Assembly: GCF_051960575.1 (NCBI RefSeq)
Contig: NZ_JBQCEE010000223.1
Coordinates: forward strand, 1-16,087
Direction: 5' to 3'
DNA length: 16,087 bases
Source of the DNA: JBQCEE01 sp051960575
Lineage (GTDB): Bacteria; Actinomycetota; Actinomycetes; Mycobacteriales; Jatrophihabitantaceae
The notes under the pieces are model-generated. The model was not told where the DNA came from. It saw nothing but the letters and a program-made list of their open reading frames with translations, and did not search any database. The position numbers were made by a program, and so were the translations under genes. Shown in pieces: positions 5,557-13,542 of this stretch (the stretch's first letter is position 1; each line of letters starts with the position of its first letter).

Positions 5557-8500
5557 TCAGGCAACGCCAGTCGAGGCCCCGGCGCGGACCTTGTCCAGGG
5601 CGACGATGAGGGCGTCGATGTCGGCTCCACTGAACAGGCTCTCTGGCCCGGCCGGGGCCAGCTCCGTGAACGGGGACTCGTAGAGGCGGCCGGCGTCCAT
5701 GACGCCGTTCTGGGTCAGGTACTCAACGACGAGATCGAGGAAGTGGAGCTGGTTCGCGGTGAGGGTGCGGCCGGCGATGAGCCCGGCCAGCGCGTCCGCA
5801 GCGGCGTCGCGGTCAAGACCGACCAGGCCGCGGATGAACAGGCCAAGGCCCTGGGCCTGCTCGACGGCCTGGGCCATCTCGTCCCGGGTGCCGGCGCCGG
5901 ACTCGGCGAGGATCCGTTCCAATTCGGCAAGGTCGTCGGCGGTGAGGGGCCGGTTGCGCCGCAGCTTCTGCAGGGCGACGTGGTCGAGGTGCCCAGTGAG
6001 GTAGACCCGGATCTTGTCGGTGAAGCGATGGACGTCGATGACGGCTGCGTGGCGCAACTCGACGGTCTCCGCCGTGCCGAGGGTGTCGGCGAAGTCCGTG
6101 TACACGATCTTGCGCTTGCCTTTCGGGACCAACGCCACGAGCGACCGGATCCGGCGCCGGGTCAGCTCGAGCAGGGGGACGGTGACGTCGACCCACCACT
6201 CCTCCCCGGCGAGGGCGTCGAGCAGCTCCAGCTGGGCCGCGACGGCAGGGATGTTCGCCAGGTCCAGCAGGGCGGTGGCGATGCCCTGCACCTGGCCGCG
6301 GAGCCGGTCGAAGCCGGTCTCCTGCCCGAGTACGCCCAGCTGCAGGCGCAGCAGCATCAGGTCGAAGCGCTTCGCTGCCTCGTCGGGGTCCTGGATTCCG
6401 GTGGGGAGGCCGGATAGGTGCTCGGCCACCTCGTCCGCGCCGGCACGATCCAGGGCCGCCCAGGCGTCGGCCTCGCCGTACTTCTCGACCCACCGGCGCT
6501 GGGGGCGGACGACGAAGTTGTCCAGCGTCATTCCGGCGACCGCGGTGTGCAGCGTCGAGGCCAGGGAGGCCTTCAGCCCGGCCACGCCAGCGGTGGCGTC
6601 CTCGGCCGGGTCTACCGTCCCGGGGAGGGCGGCGAGGAGTTCGGCGCGGGCCTTGAAGATGCGCTGCGCGAGCGGCTCCGCGACCGTGCCCTCGGCGCCG
6701 GGGAGGTCTTGGTTGAAGAACTCGAGGTTGCCGCAGAAGTCGAAGACCCGGAAGTCGGCCTTGTGCTCGCCGGGGCCGTACAGGTCGGGGCACAGGCGAG
6801 TGCCGCGGCCGAGCATCTGCCAGAACTTGGCCTTCGATCTGACCGGCTTGAAGTAGACGAGGTTCACGACTTCGGGGACGTCGATGCCGGTGTCCAGCAT
6901 GTCCACGCTGATCGCGATGTGCGGGGCCTTGTGCTTGATCGAGAAGTCGTCGATCAGCGATTGGGCGTACTCGGTCTTATGCGTGATCACCCGGGCGAAC
7001 CGGCCGCCGTAGTGCGGGTAGTTCAAATCGAACCGTTCGCGGATGAACTCGGCGTGGGCGTTGTTGACCGCGAAGATGATCGTCTTCCCGAGCCGGTCAC
7101 CCCCGGCGACTCGGTGCCCCTCGGCCATCAGGTAGCCGAGCATCTTGTCGACGGTGTCAGCGTTGAACAGCCACCTGTTCAGCGACGCCGCGTCGACCTG
7201 GTCGGGGACGGTGCCGTCTTCGTCCCACTCAGCGGCGTCCCACGCGGCTTTCTCCTCCTCGCTGAGGTTGTCGTAGCGGATCCCGCGCTGCATGAAGTCG
7301 GTCGTGACCGACACGGCCTTCGGTGGGACGAGGTAGCCCTCGGCGACGGCCTCGCTCAGCCCGTAGGAATCGGTCGGGACGCCGTCTTCGAGGTGGAACA
7401 GGCGGTAGGTGTTGCGGTCGATCTCGTCCTTTGGGGTCGCGGTCAACCCGACGAGCGGGGCGTCGAACCAGTCGAAGATGGCACCGTACTTCGCGTACAC
7501 CGAACGGTGCGCCTCGTCGATCACGATCAGGTCGAAGAACCCCGCCCCGAACCTGTTGCCCTCGGAGCCGTCGCCGGTGTTGATCAGCCCCATCATCGTC
7601 GGGTACGTCGACACGTACACCCGCCCGTCGACGTCCTTCTCCGTCACCAGGTTCACCGTCGTCGAGGCCGGCAGGTGGGTCTTGAAGGCGTTCACGGCCT
7701 GCTTAACGAGCGCGACGCGGTCGGCAAGGAACAGGACCCGCTTGACCCAGTTCGCCCGCTGCAACAGGTCAACCAGCGCCACGACGGTGCGGGTTTTTCC
7801 CGCCCCGGTCGCCATCACCAGCAGGGCGTCCCGCTGGTGAGCCTCGAACGCCTCCCCGATGCGGCGGATCGCCCGATGCTGGTAGTGCCGCTCGGCGATC
7901 CCGTCGTTGATCGGCAGCCCCCCAAGGTGCTTGCGTGTGGTGCGGCGCTGGACCGCCAGCTCCAGCTCGGCCTTGGTGTAGAAGCCGGACACCGGCCGGG
8001 GCGGGTACCCGTCGGCACCGAAGGCGCGGTCGTCCCAGATCCAGTGCTCGTAGCCGTTGCTGCAGAAGATCACGGGGCGCTGCCCGAACATCCCCTCGAG
8101 GCAGTCGGCGTACAGCTCTGCCTGCCGCTCCCCGACCTTCGCGTCCCGCCGGGTCCGCTTCGCCTCCACCAGCCCCAGCGGCCTGCCGTCATCACCCCAC
8201 AGCACGTAGTCGACAAAGCCCTTGCCCTGGTTGTTGGGCATGCCGGTGACCTCGAACTCGCGGTCCTCCCGTCGGTCCAGCGCCCAGCCGGCCTCCTTCA
8301 GCAGCAGGTCGATGAACAGGTCCCGCGTCTCGGCCTCGTTGTAGTCGTGCTCGTCCGGGCGGGCGTCGTTGACGGCCTTCGCCGCCGCCACTTCGGCACG
8401 CAGCGCCTCAAGCTCGGCCTCGAGGGACACGTTGGCGTCCCGCAGCCGTGCCGCCTCCGCGTCGACCTGCTCGAACCGGCGCTGCTGCTCGACCAGCTCC

Positions 8501-8967
8501 GCCTGCCGCTGCGCCCGCACCTGCGCGCTGACCGGCTTCGGCACCGCCGTCGCGTCGAAGGCCGTCCCGTCGGCGGGGATGTTCGCTGGGTCGCGGGAGT
8601 AATGCCTGGCCAGCCAGAACAGCACTTGCCACAACTGCCCCAACGTCGCCACTGATTCGTTGGGGCTGATCGGGGTGTTCCTGTGGACCGCGTCATTGCC
8701 CCGGCGCCGCACCAGATCGGCCTTGGTCTGAATGTCGTTGCCCACCAGCGACCGGAACGACGGCTCCCAGATCCGTGCAGACAGGTCATCTCGGTACGGG
8801 CGTACCAGGGTCGAGTCGGCGTCGTACAGCCAGCTCAGCGCAAGCTCCAAGCACCGGCGGGCATAAAAGCATGCCGCCCGAGGGTCGCCCGCAGCCAGTT
8901 GCTCAGCCCGCGCGGCGGGGTCGTACAGCTGCGGCCACTCCGTACGCAGGAAGGCGAAGTTACTCAC
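5557..8967 (-). CDS. hsdR: type I restriction enzyme subunit R (HsdR), 1136 aa
   Basis: This is the motor and nuclease subunit of the type I restriction complex, which translocates and cuts unmodified DNA. Residues 1-125 match DUF4145 (FYARRCLELALSWLYD, GNDAVH). A coiled coil (about 150-200) follows, then the nuclease domain with Asp253, the ExK motif Glu268-Ala-Lys270 and a QxxxY at 282-286. The SF2 motor has Walker A MATGAGKT (385-392), DEAH (484-487), TAT (509-511), DTGIDVP (692-698) and QMLGRGTRL (717-725). The C-terminal region resembles the EcoEI R-subunit C-terminal domain. All motifs are intact, so it should be active. Start GTG 8967 is preceded by GAGAGGA at a good distance and lies 34 bases after the hsdS stop, making it the last gene of the hsdM-hsdS-hsdR operon. 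Confidence 0.96.
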   Translation of the reverse strand: MSNFAFLRTEWPQLYDPAARAEQLAAGDPRAACFYARRCLELALSWLYDADSTLVRPYRDDLSARIWEPSFRSLVGNDIQTKADLVRRRGNDAVHRNTPISPNESVATLGQLWQVLFWLARHYSRDPANIPADGTAFDATAVPKPVSAQVRAQRQAELVEQQRRFEQVDAEAARLRDANVSLEAELEALRAEVAAAKAVNDARPDEHDYNEAETRDLFIDLLLKEAGWALDRREDREFEVTGMPNNQGKGFVDYVLWGDDGRPLGLVEAKRTRRDAKVGERQAELYADCLEGMFGQRPVIFCSNGYEHWIWDDRAFGADGYPPRPVSGFYTKAELELAVQRRTTRKHLGGLPINDGIAERHYQHRAIRRIGEAFEAHQRDALLVMATGAGKTRTVVALVDLLQRANWVKRVLFLADRVALVKQAVNAFKTHLPASTTVNLVTEKDVDGRVYVSTYPTMMGLINTGDGSEGNRFGAGFFDLIVIDEAHRSVYAKYGAIFDWFDAPLVGLTATPKDEIDRNTYRLFHLEDGVPTDSYGLSEAVAEGYLVPPKAVSVTTDFMQRGIRYDNLSEEEKAAWDAAEWDEDGTVPDQVDAASLNRWLFNADTVDKMLGYLMAEGHRVAGGDRLGKTIIFAVNNAHAEFIRERFDLNYPHYGGRFARVITHKTEYAQSLIDDFSIKHKAPHIAISVDMLDTGIDVPEVVNLVYFKPVRSKAKFWQMLGRGTRLCPDLYGPGEHKADFRVFDFCGNLEFFNQDLPGAEGTVAEPLAQRIFKARAELLAALPGTVDPAEDATAGVAGLKASLASTLHTAVAGMTLDNFVVRPQRRWVEKYGEADAWAALDRAGADEVAEHLSGLPTGIQDPDEAAKRFDLMLLRLQLGVLGQETGFDRLRGQVQGIATALLDLANIPAVAAQLELLDALAGEEWWVDVTVPLLELTRRRIRSLVALVPKGKRKIVYTDFADTLGTAETVELRHAAVIDVHRFTDKIRVYLTGHLDHVALQKLRRNRPLTADDLAELERILAESGAGTRDEMAQAVEQAQGLGLFIRGLVGLDRDAAADALAGLIAGRTLTANQLHFLDLVVEYLTQNGVMDAGRLYESPFTELAPAGPESLFSGADIDALIVALDKVRAGASTGVA

Positions 8968-9001
8968 GAGCGAGTCCTCTCGGCCTGATCCTCATGTCGT
9001 A

Positions 9002-10087
9002 TCAAAGCAGGCCAGCAAAGGCCCGATGCTGTAGAGCGGCAAAGAGCTCAGCGGCTCCCTCCGCCTGCGATTGCGCAATGGCCCGAAGTCGCTGCGACCG
9101 CTCGTACCGCTCGCGGAAGAGGAGCTGTAGTTCAAGTGGTGGCACGGGAATTTCAATTCGCATGAACCCCGACTTGTTCAAGATGGGTAGCGTCGTCGAG
9201 GTTCCAAGTCGCGCGATCATGTCGCGACGGAGCTTCATACTCATAAGACCGTAAATGTCATCTACGTCCGGCGACCATTCGACGGCGTTTATCTGTTGGT
9301 TGAAAGCGCTTCGGGAGGCCGCCATTCCGACCTTGCCTATCGTCGCGCCGATGCAGCAGACCAAGGTGGCGCCTCGACGCACGGTTCCGACCAAGTCGGC
9401 AGCCTCATCGCTCACGACCCGCGCCGGATGCTTCGCAGTCCCGAGATCGCCTGGCGTTACGAACGGAATGTTGCCTTCGAAAGCACCAGCCATCGCCGAG
9501 GGCGGTGTCTTTCCAGTCCGAACGACCCCAAGGCTGACCAACGGTGAGGACGGGTAGCCGCGGGAATTTGAGCGGACGTCGCCGAACATGTCGAGGAAGA
9601 TCGACTGGGTGTGGTCGTCGAGGAGGGCGAGGGACTGGCGGCGCTTGGCGCGGAGGGCGTCGGCTCGGTCGAGGATGTCCGCGATCCGCCGCTGTTCATG
9701 CAGTGGCGGCAACGGGACCTCGACTCGCACGATGTTTTGTCGCGTGATCTGCGGTTGCGAACTTCCCGTGATGACGTCACGGAAGCCGCGCTTTCGGAGC
9801 CAGAATGCGAGGTATCTAATGTCAACCCGAGGATCAAGCTGATCCAGGGCCATTGCGTTCCCGTTCGCATAAATCTGCCCCGGTGGTGTTACGTGAACTG
9901 ATCCACACGTACCGCGACAGCCCACCAGAATGACGGGCTCCGAGTGAGTGAAAGACCTGGAATGACCGATTGGGCCGTTAGCGCCGTAGACGGGGAAGCC
10001 CTCATTAGACATGGATGACGCCGCGAGAATTGGCCACTGTTTAGGTCTGGCGAGCTCGCCCAGAGTTGCCATCGGCCAAGCTGTCAC
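9002..10087 (-). CDS. hsdS: type I restriction enzyme specificity subunit S (HsdS), 361 aa
   Basis: HsdS reads the bipartite DNA target for the methylase and nuclease. Two target-recognition domains are visible: TRD1 about 1-125 and TRD2 about 175-315. TRD1 ends in ITRQNIVRVEVPLPPLHEQRRI and leads into the central coiled-coil spacer DILDRADALRAKRRQSLALL. TRD2 ends in LNKSGFMRIEIPVPPLELQ, followed by the distal helix to the C-terminus. The repeated IPVPPL motif is characteristic. The length is slightly below the common 400 or so but both halves are present. Start GTG 10087 overlaps the hsdM stop (GTGA); ATG 10072 is an alternative. The TRD-coding DNA looks less GC-rich than the spacer and the flanking hsd genes, as expected if recognition domains have been swapped. 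Confidence 0.95.
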   Translation of the reverse strand: MTAWPMATLGELARPKQWPILAASSMSNEGFPVYGANGPIGHSRSFTHSEPVILVGCRGTCGSVHVTPPGQIYANGNAMALDQLDPRVDIRYLAFWLRKRGFRDVITGSSQPQITRQNIVRVEVPLPPLHEQRRIADILDRADALRAKRRQSLALLDDHTQSIFLDMFGDVRSNSRGYPSSPLVSLGVVRTGKTPPSAMAGAFEGNIPFVTPGDLGTAKHPARVVSDEAADLVGTVRRGATLVCCIGATIGKVGMAASRSAFNQQINAVEWSPDVDDIYGLMSMKLRRDMIARLGTSTTLPILNKSGFMRIEIPVPPLELQLLFRERYERSQRLRAIAQSQAEGAAELFAALQHRAFAGLL

Positions 10088-11544
10088 AGCATCGCCTTAA
10101 GTTCGGCCAGCCCCTGCGTGATGTCGGCTTCAAGCTTCTCTAACTCCGCGATGATTTCCAGCGGGTTCCGGTGCTCAGCTTGCTCGTGGATCGCTTCCTT
10201 GTAGCGGTTGAGGGATAGGTCGTAGTCCTGGGCCGCGATGTCGGCCTTAGGGACGCAGAAGGACTGTTCGGTGCGGTCGCGGTCGCGTTCGGCTCCGTCG
10301 CGGTCCTTCCATCGAGTGAGGGCGTCGGGAAGGTCGTTGGCCTCGACAGGGTTGCGCTTGTCGTCGAGGGAGTACCCGTCGGCGCGGACGTCGTAGAACC
10401 AGACCTGGTCGGTGCCGCCGACGCCGGTCTTGGTGAATAGCAATATCGCGGTCGAGACCCCAGCGTAGGGACGGAACACGCCGGAGGGGAGCTTGACGAC
10501 GCCTTGGAGCTGGTGGTCTTCAACCAGCGACTTCCGCAGCTGTCTGTGGGCCATCGAGGAGCCAAACAGCACTCCGTCGGGGACGATGACCGCTGCTCGT
10601 CCGCCGGTGCGGAGCAGGCGCAGGAACAGGGCGAGGAACAGCAGTTCGGTCTTCCTGGTCTTCACGACCTGTTGGAGGTCCTTCGCGGTGCCTTCGTAGT
10701 CGAGGGAGCCGGCGAACGGTGGGTTGGCCAGGACGAGGGTTGCGACGTCGGCGGCATCGGCAGCGCCTTCGGACAGGGAGTCGCGGTAGGTGATGTCGGG
10801 GTCTTCCACGCCGTGCATGAGCATGTTCATGGAGCCGATACGGAGCATGGTGTTGTCGAAGTCGTATCCGTGGAACATCGAGTTGTGGAAGTGCTTGCGG
10901 CTGACCTCGTCGAGAAGCAGGTTTGGGTGCTCCCGGCGGAGGTACTCGGCGGCGGCGACGAGGAACCCGGCGGTGCCGCAGGCCGGGTCGATGATCTCGT
11001 CCGACGGTGTCGGGGCGGTCATGTCGACCATGAGCTGGATGATGTGCCTCGGGGTGCGGAACTGGCCGTTCGTACCGGCAGAGGCGATCTTGCCGAGCAT
11101 GTACTCGTAGAGGTCGCCGTTGGTGTCGCGGTCGCTCATCGGGATGTCCCCGACGAGGTCGACGACCCGGTCGAGCAGCGCCGGCGTGGGGATGACGAAG
11201 GTGGCGTCCTTCATGTGGGAGGCGTAGGTCGATCCGTCGCCGCCGAGCTCGCGCAGGAAGGGGAACACCTGGGTTGAGACGACCTCGAACATGGCTGCGG
11301 GTTCCATGTTGGAGAAGTTCTTCCACCGGCGAGGGTCGGTCGGGCCGTCGGGGAAGATCACCCGCTCGACGGGCTTCCCGGTGCGGTTGGCCTTGTTCTC
11401 AGCCAGCGTCTGCAACTCGTCGAGGCGGCGCAGGAACAGCAGGTACGTGAACTGCTCGACGACCTGGAGTGGGTTCGAGACCCCGCCGGACCAGAAGGCG
11501 TCCCACACTCGGTCGACCTTGCCGCGCAACTCTCCGGTGATCAC
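10084..11544 (-). CDS. hsdM: type I N6-adenine DNA methyltransferase subunit M (HsdM), 486 aa
   Basis: With HsdS it methylates adenine in the target, protecting host DNA, and it is required for restriction. The N-terminal HsdM_N helical domain reads VITGELRGKVDRVWDAFWSG with ITYLLF-like FTYLLFLRRLDELQT. SAM-binding motif I is DPACGTAGF (186-194) and catalytic motif IV is NPPF (274-277). FRTPRHIIQLMVDM before motif I is also typical. GTG 11544 is chosen because the family begins with M/V-ITGEL; a frame opening at 11640 adds 32 residues that look unlike any HsdM. A GGAGAG lies about 14 bases before this GTG. It heads the operon, overlaps hsdS by 4 bases, and is separated from the serine recombinase gene by a terminator, so it must have its own promoter in 11545-11698. 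Confidence 0.96.
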   Translation of the reverse strand: MITGELRGKVDRVWDAFWSGGVSNPLQVVEQFTYLLFLRRLDELQTLAENKANRTGKPVERVIFPDGPTDPRRWKNFSNMEPAAMFEVVSTQVFPFLRELGGDGSTYASHMKDATFVIPTPALLDRVVDLVGDIPMSDRDTNGDLYEYMLGKIASAGTNGQFRTPRHIIQLMVDMTAPTPSDEIIDPACGTAGFLVAAAEYLRREHPNLLLDEVSRKHFHNSMFHGYDFDNTMLRIGSMNMLMHGVEDPDITYRDSLSEGAADAADVATLVLANPPFAGSLDYEGTAKDLQQVVKTRKTELLFLALFLRLLRTGGRAAVIVPDGVLFGSSMAHRQLRKSLVEDHQLQGVVKLPSGVFRPYAGVSTAILLFTKTGVGGTDQVWFYDVRADGYSLDDKRNPVEANDLPDALTRWKDRDGAERDRDRTEQSFCVPKADIAAQDYDLSLNRYKEAIHEQAEHRNPLEIIAELEKLEADITQGLAELKAML

Positions 11545-11698
11545 GCGGTGGAACCTATCTCTCCGTACCGGTAGGTGCCGACCCCATCCTCGGTGTTGCG
11601 CCGATGGATCGTGTGCGGATCCCGCGCGAGCAACTTGCATTGGCTGTAGGTCCTTTAGGCCCTCGGGCGGCGCGTTGCGAGGCCATCAAATGACGAGA

Positions 11699-11736
11699 AG
11701 ACCCCTACCGGCCCCCGAAGGGGCCGGTAGGGGTCT
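11699..11736 (-). terminator. strong hairpin terminator of the serine recombinase gene
   Basis: A perfect 17-bp stem (11699-11715 with 11720-11736) closes on a 4-base loop (CGAA on the plus strand, TTCG on the minus). It lies 4 bases past the recombinase stop codon. On the minus strand the stem is followed by a moderately T-rich stretch (CTCGTCATTTG). It separates recombinase transcription from the hsd operon. Confidence 0.85.
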
Positions 11737-11740
11737 CGTG

Positions 11741-12322
11741 TTACTCGCAAGTGCGGGGAGTCGAATCGCTGCTCTTCAAGTAGCGGTACACGGTGGTCAC
11801 GCTGGAGCCGACCGCGCGGGCGATCTGGTCGACGGTCACCTGTCCGGTGTCGTAGAGCTGCTGGGCCTCGCGCTGCTGCTCCGGGGTGTAGCTGCGGCGG
11901 CGACCGCCGACACGGCCCCGGGCCCGGGCAGCGGCCAGGCCGGAGTGAGTGCGCTCGATGAGCAGGTCCCGTTCCATCGCCGCGACGGCCCCAACGATGG
12001 TGAAGATCAGCCGCCCGGCTGCGGTCCTGGTGTCGACCCCGAGGTTCAGGATCTTCAGCCCCACCTGCCGGTCGTCGAGGTCGTCAAGGAGCCGGCCGAG
12101 GTCGCCGGTGTTGCGGCCCAGCCGGGACAGCTCGGTGACGACGAGGCTGTCGCCTGCGCGGAGGTGTCCGAGGCAAGCCTCCCACTCGGGCCGGTGGGCG
12201 CCTCGCTTGCCGGATGCGGTCTCGGCGAAGATGCGGGTGCAGCCGGCGGCCTTCAGGTCATCGAGCTGGCGGTCGAGGGACTGCTCCGGGGTGCTGACCC
12301 GGGCGTAGCCGATGTCGGCCAT
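11741..12322 (-). CDS. serine recombinase, resolvase/invertase family, 193 aa
   Basis: This is a small serine site-specific recombinase of the TnpR/Hin/Gin type. YARVSTPEQ carries the nucleophile Ser10. ELSRLGRNTGDLGRLLDDL holds the conserved Arg pair. AAMERDLLIERTHSGLAAARARGR is the long E helix and arm, and the C-terminal HTH reads VDQIARAVGSSVTTVYRYL. Start ATG 12322 is chosen because AAAGGAGC sits 5-12 bases upstream and the family begins MADIGYARVST; an upstream in-frame start at 12346 adds eight unlikely residues. The gene is complete and ends just before a strong terminator. Dyad repeats upstream (12342-12365 and 12477-12503) are candidate binding or crossover sites. Possible roles are multimer resolution, DNA inversion, or being the remnant of a transposon that delivered the hsd genes. 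Confidence 0.94.
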   Translation of the reverse strand: MADIGYARVSTPEQSLDRQLDDLKAAGCTRIFAETASGKRGAHRPEWEACLGHLRAGDSLVVTELSRLGRNTGDLGRLLDDLDDRQVGLKILNLGVDTRTAAGRLIFTIVGAVAAMERDLLIERTHSGLAAARARGRVGGRRRSYTPEQQREAQQLYDTGQVTVDQIARAVGSSVTTVYRYLKSSDSTPRTCE

Positions 12323-12341
12323 GGTGATGCTCCTTTCGATG

Positions 12342-12365
12342 GCCATGCCCGGATCCGGGCGTGGC
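12342..12365. promoter_or_regulatory. 24-base palindrome in the recombinase leader
   Basis: The two 12-base arms (12342-12353 and 12354-12365) are complementary at 11 positions, the only exception being a T/G pair at 12346/12361. The centre is GGATCC. It lies 19 bases before the recombinase ATG. It could be an autoregulatory operator, a recombinase site, or an RNA hairpin affecting translation. Confidence 0.6.
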
Positions 12366-12387
12366 GGAGTCCCGCAGCCGGAACCGA

Positions 12388-12423
12388 TTGCGGGTGGTTA
12401 ATTGCGGGAGGGGTTGCGGGAGG
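12388..12423. repeat. three direct repeats TTGCGGG(T/A)GG
   Basis: TTGCGGGTGG at 12388, TTGCGGGAGG at 12402 and TTGCGGGAGG at 12414 are spaced 14 and 12 bases apart. A partial inverted relative (CCCGCA) lies at 12371-12376. The array is directly upstream of the recombinase promoter region and could be a binding site for the recombinase or a regulator. Confidence 0.55.
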
Positions 12424-12476
12424 CCAGCAGGGCTCAGAACCACCAGGCGGCGGCCATCCCTATGGGCGGTGTGCGC

Positions 12477-12503
12477 CTGCCGCATAACGTTGGTTTACGG
12501 CAG
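12477..12503. repeat. 27-base imperfect dyad, candidate serine-recombinase site
   Basis: CTGCCG (12477-12482) and CGGCAG (12498-12503) bracket an AT-richer core containing ATAACGTTGG and TTTA. Extending inward, the arms agree at about nine of twelve positions. The overall length and AT-rich centre resemble the 28-base crossover sites of Tn3-family resolvases. It lies about 155 bases upstream of the recombinase start. Confidence 0.5.
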
Positions 12504-12650
12504 TCCGCGAAGGTGCCAACCGGGGCCGTACTGCGCTCGGCCCTATGAAGGACAGCCTCAGCCGGGAGGCGATGGACAGGCCTCTCGCCAGTCCGAGTTG
12601 CCGCGCCCGAAGCAGGGGGCCGGGCGCCAGGGAGTTCTATACGAGGAGAC

Positions 12651-13298
12651 TCAATCCGCGCGTAGAAGGCGAGATAGGTAGCTGCTGTCACGCAGCTCGG
12701 GCTGGCGACCGGCATGCGCTTCAGGCAGCGCATGAGGCGGTCGGCGCCAACTGCTTATCTTCGGAGGACTGCCGTGGGTGGTCCCGACCTCGTAGATCAA
12801 GCCATCCTCGCCAAGCCACATGTGATCGTATTGGGTCTGCGGGTGATACGAGTCAGCGTCTAAGGTGTACGAGGTACTCCCGAGGTACCAACCCCGCAGT
12901 CCCGGCTTGACCTGTACGTCGCCTCTGCGCTGCTGCAGCACGGCGGATATGCGCCGAGCCAGCGATTCGGTGTCATCGCGCCGCTGGGACGCGTCGGCTT
13001 CGCGCAGCTGGCGAGCAATGTCACGTAGTGCGGGGATCTTGTTGTGCAGACAGTCATCGCATTGTGGATTCCCGCCGGAAGCGAGCCACCGCTTAAGTGC
13101 CTCGGAGCGAAGTTCAAAGTGAAGATCGCCGAGCGCGGCCCAGGGGTCCTGCCGTATCAGGTCGGAGGTAGGCCAACCGCCAGCGGATAGGGCGCGATTC
13201 TGCGTGAAGTGCAGTCCGCACAGATTACGGGAGCACCCGGCCATGCACTGAGCCACCGCGGGATACCCGCAGGCAGATGCGTCGCACACAAGCAGCAT
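12651..13298 (-). CDS. Cys-rich hypothetical protein, probable zinc binding, 215 aa
   Basis: No family is recognised. The N-terminus is dense in potential metal ligands: Cys5, Cys10, Cys18, Cys22, Cys27 and His30 (CDASACGYP, QCMAGCSRNLCGLH). A second CxxC, Cys80-Asp-Asp-Cys83, with His85 follows. The middle is helical and charged (ALRDIARQLREADASQRRDD). The C-terminal third is rich in Tyr and Trp (GLRGWYLGSTSYTLDADSYHP, DHMWLGEDGLIYEVG), resembling a small beta domain. ATG 13298 is used; GGAGG lies about 13-17 bases upstream. Codon use is less GC-biased than that of the hsd genes, consistent with recent transfer. It might be a treble-clef or B-box-like ligand-binding protein. It is transcribed in the same direction as the recombinase but separated from it by about 330 bases. 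Confidence 0.7.
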   Translation of the reverse strand: MLLVCDASACGYPAVAQCMAGCSRNLCGLHFTQNRALSAGGWPTSDLIRQDPWAALGDLHFELRSEALKRWLASGGNPQCDDCLHNKIPALRDIARQLREADASQRRDDTESLARRISAVLQQRRGDVQVKPGLRGWYLGSTSYTLDADSYHPQTQYDHMWLGEDGLIYEVGTTHGSPPKISSWRRPPHALPEAHAGRQPELRDSSYLSRLLRAD

Positions 13299-13542
13299 GG
13301 TAGGGGGCCGGCCTCCGACCGCGGACCTGGCGCAGCTTGCGAAGCGATCCGTGGCCCGGCGAGGTTGGAGCTTGCACTCGAGCGGCGGACCTCCTGACAG
13401 GACAGAGAGCTCTGATCCGACTGCTCAGTTCCACACTGCGCTCGCCGACATGAACGGCGAGATCAGCGCACGAGCGTAAGGAGCTTGCTGACGAGGTGCG
13501 CAGTCCGGCTGGTCAGCGAAGCATGTGGAGTTGGAGTAATTG

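Larger units (their letters stand above)
12323..12650. other. upstream region of the serine recombinase gene
   Basis: These 328 bases hold the recombinase ribosome binding site, a 24-base palindrome, three direct repeats and a 27-base dyad. From about 12510 to 12650 I see no supported gene. A plus-strand frame starting at 12545 has no motif and overlaps the better-supported minus-strand gene beginning at 12651. Confidence 0.6.

Noticed and set aside
5285..5683. Plus-strand 132-codon frame after the ATPase gene.
   Set aside because: No recognisable motif and no good ribosome binding site; its last third is antisense to the hsdR 3' end. Treated as noncoding.
6418..8655. A 745-codon open frame on the plus strand opposite hsdR.
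   Set aside because: Its length is explained by GC-rich codon bias in hsdR, which removes stops in the antisense frame. The translation is Val/Gly/Asp/Arg-rich with no motifs, while the minus strand encodes an intact HsdR.
9002..10087. Possible phase-variable hsdS shuffling by the nearby recombinase.
   Set aside because: Only one hsdS gene exists in the window and no inverted copy of its spacer or TRDs was found by eye. Known switching systems need a second inverted hsdS segment.
11545..11640. Upstream extension of hsdM to a start at 11640.
   Set aside because: The additional 32 residues have no similarity to HsdM N-termini. The family normally starts at the (M/V)ITGEL segment, matching GTG 11544.
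12545..12910. Plus-strand 121-codon frame between the recombinase and the Cys-rich gene.
   Set aside because: It overlaps most of the C-terminal coding region of the better-supported minus-strand gene and has no motif.
13297..13479. Plus-strand 60-codon frame diverging from the Cys-rich gene.
   Set aside because: Its ATG overlaps the opposite-strand ATG, no ribosome binding site is convincing and composition is unremarkable. It could be real but cannot be supported.
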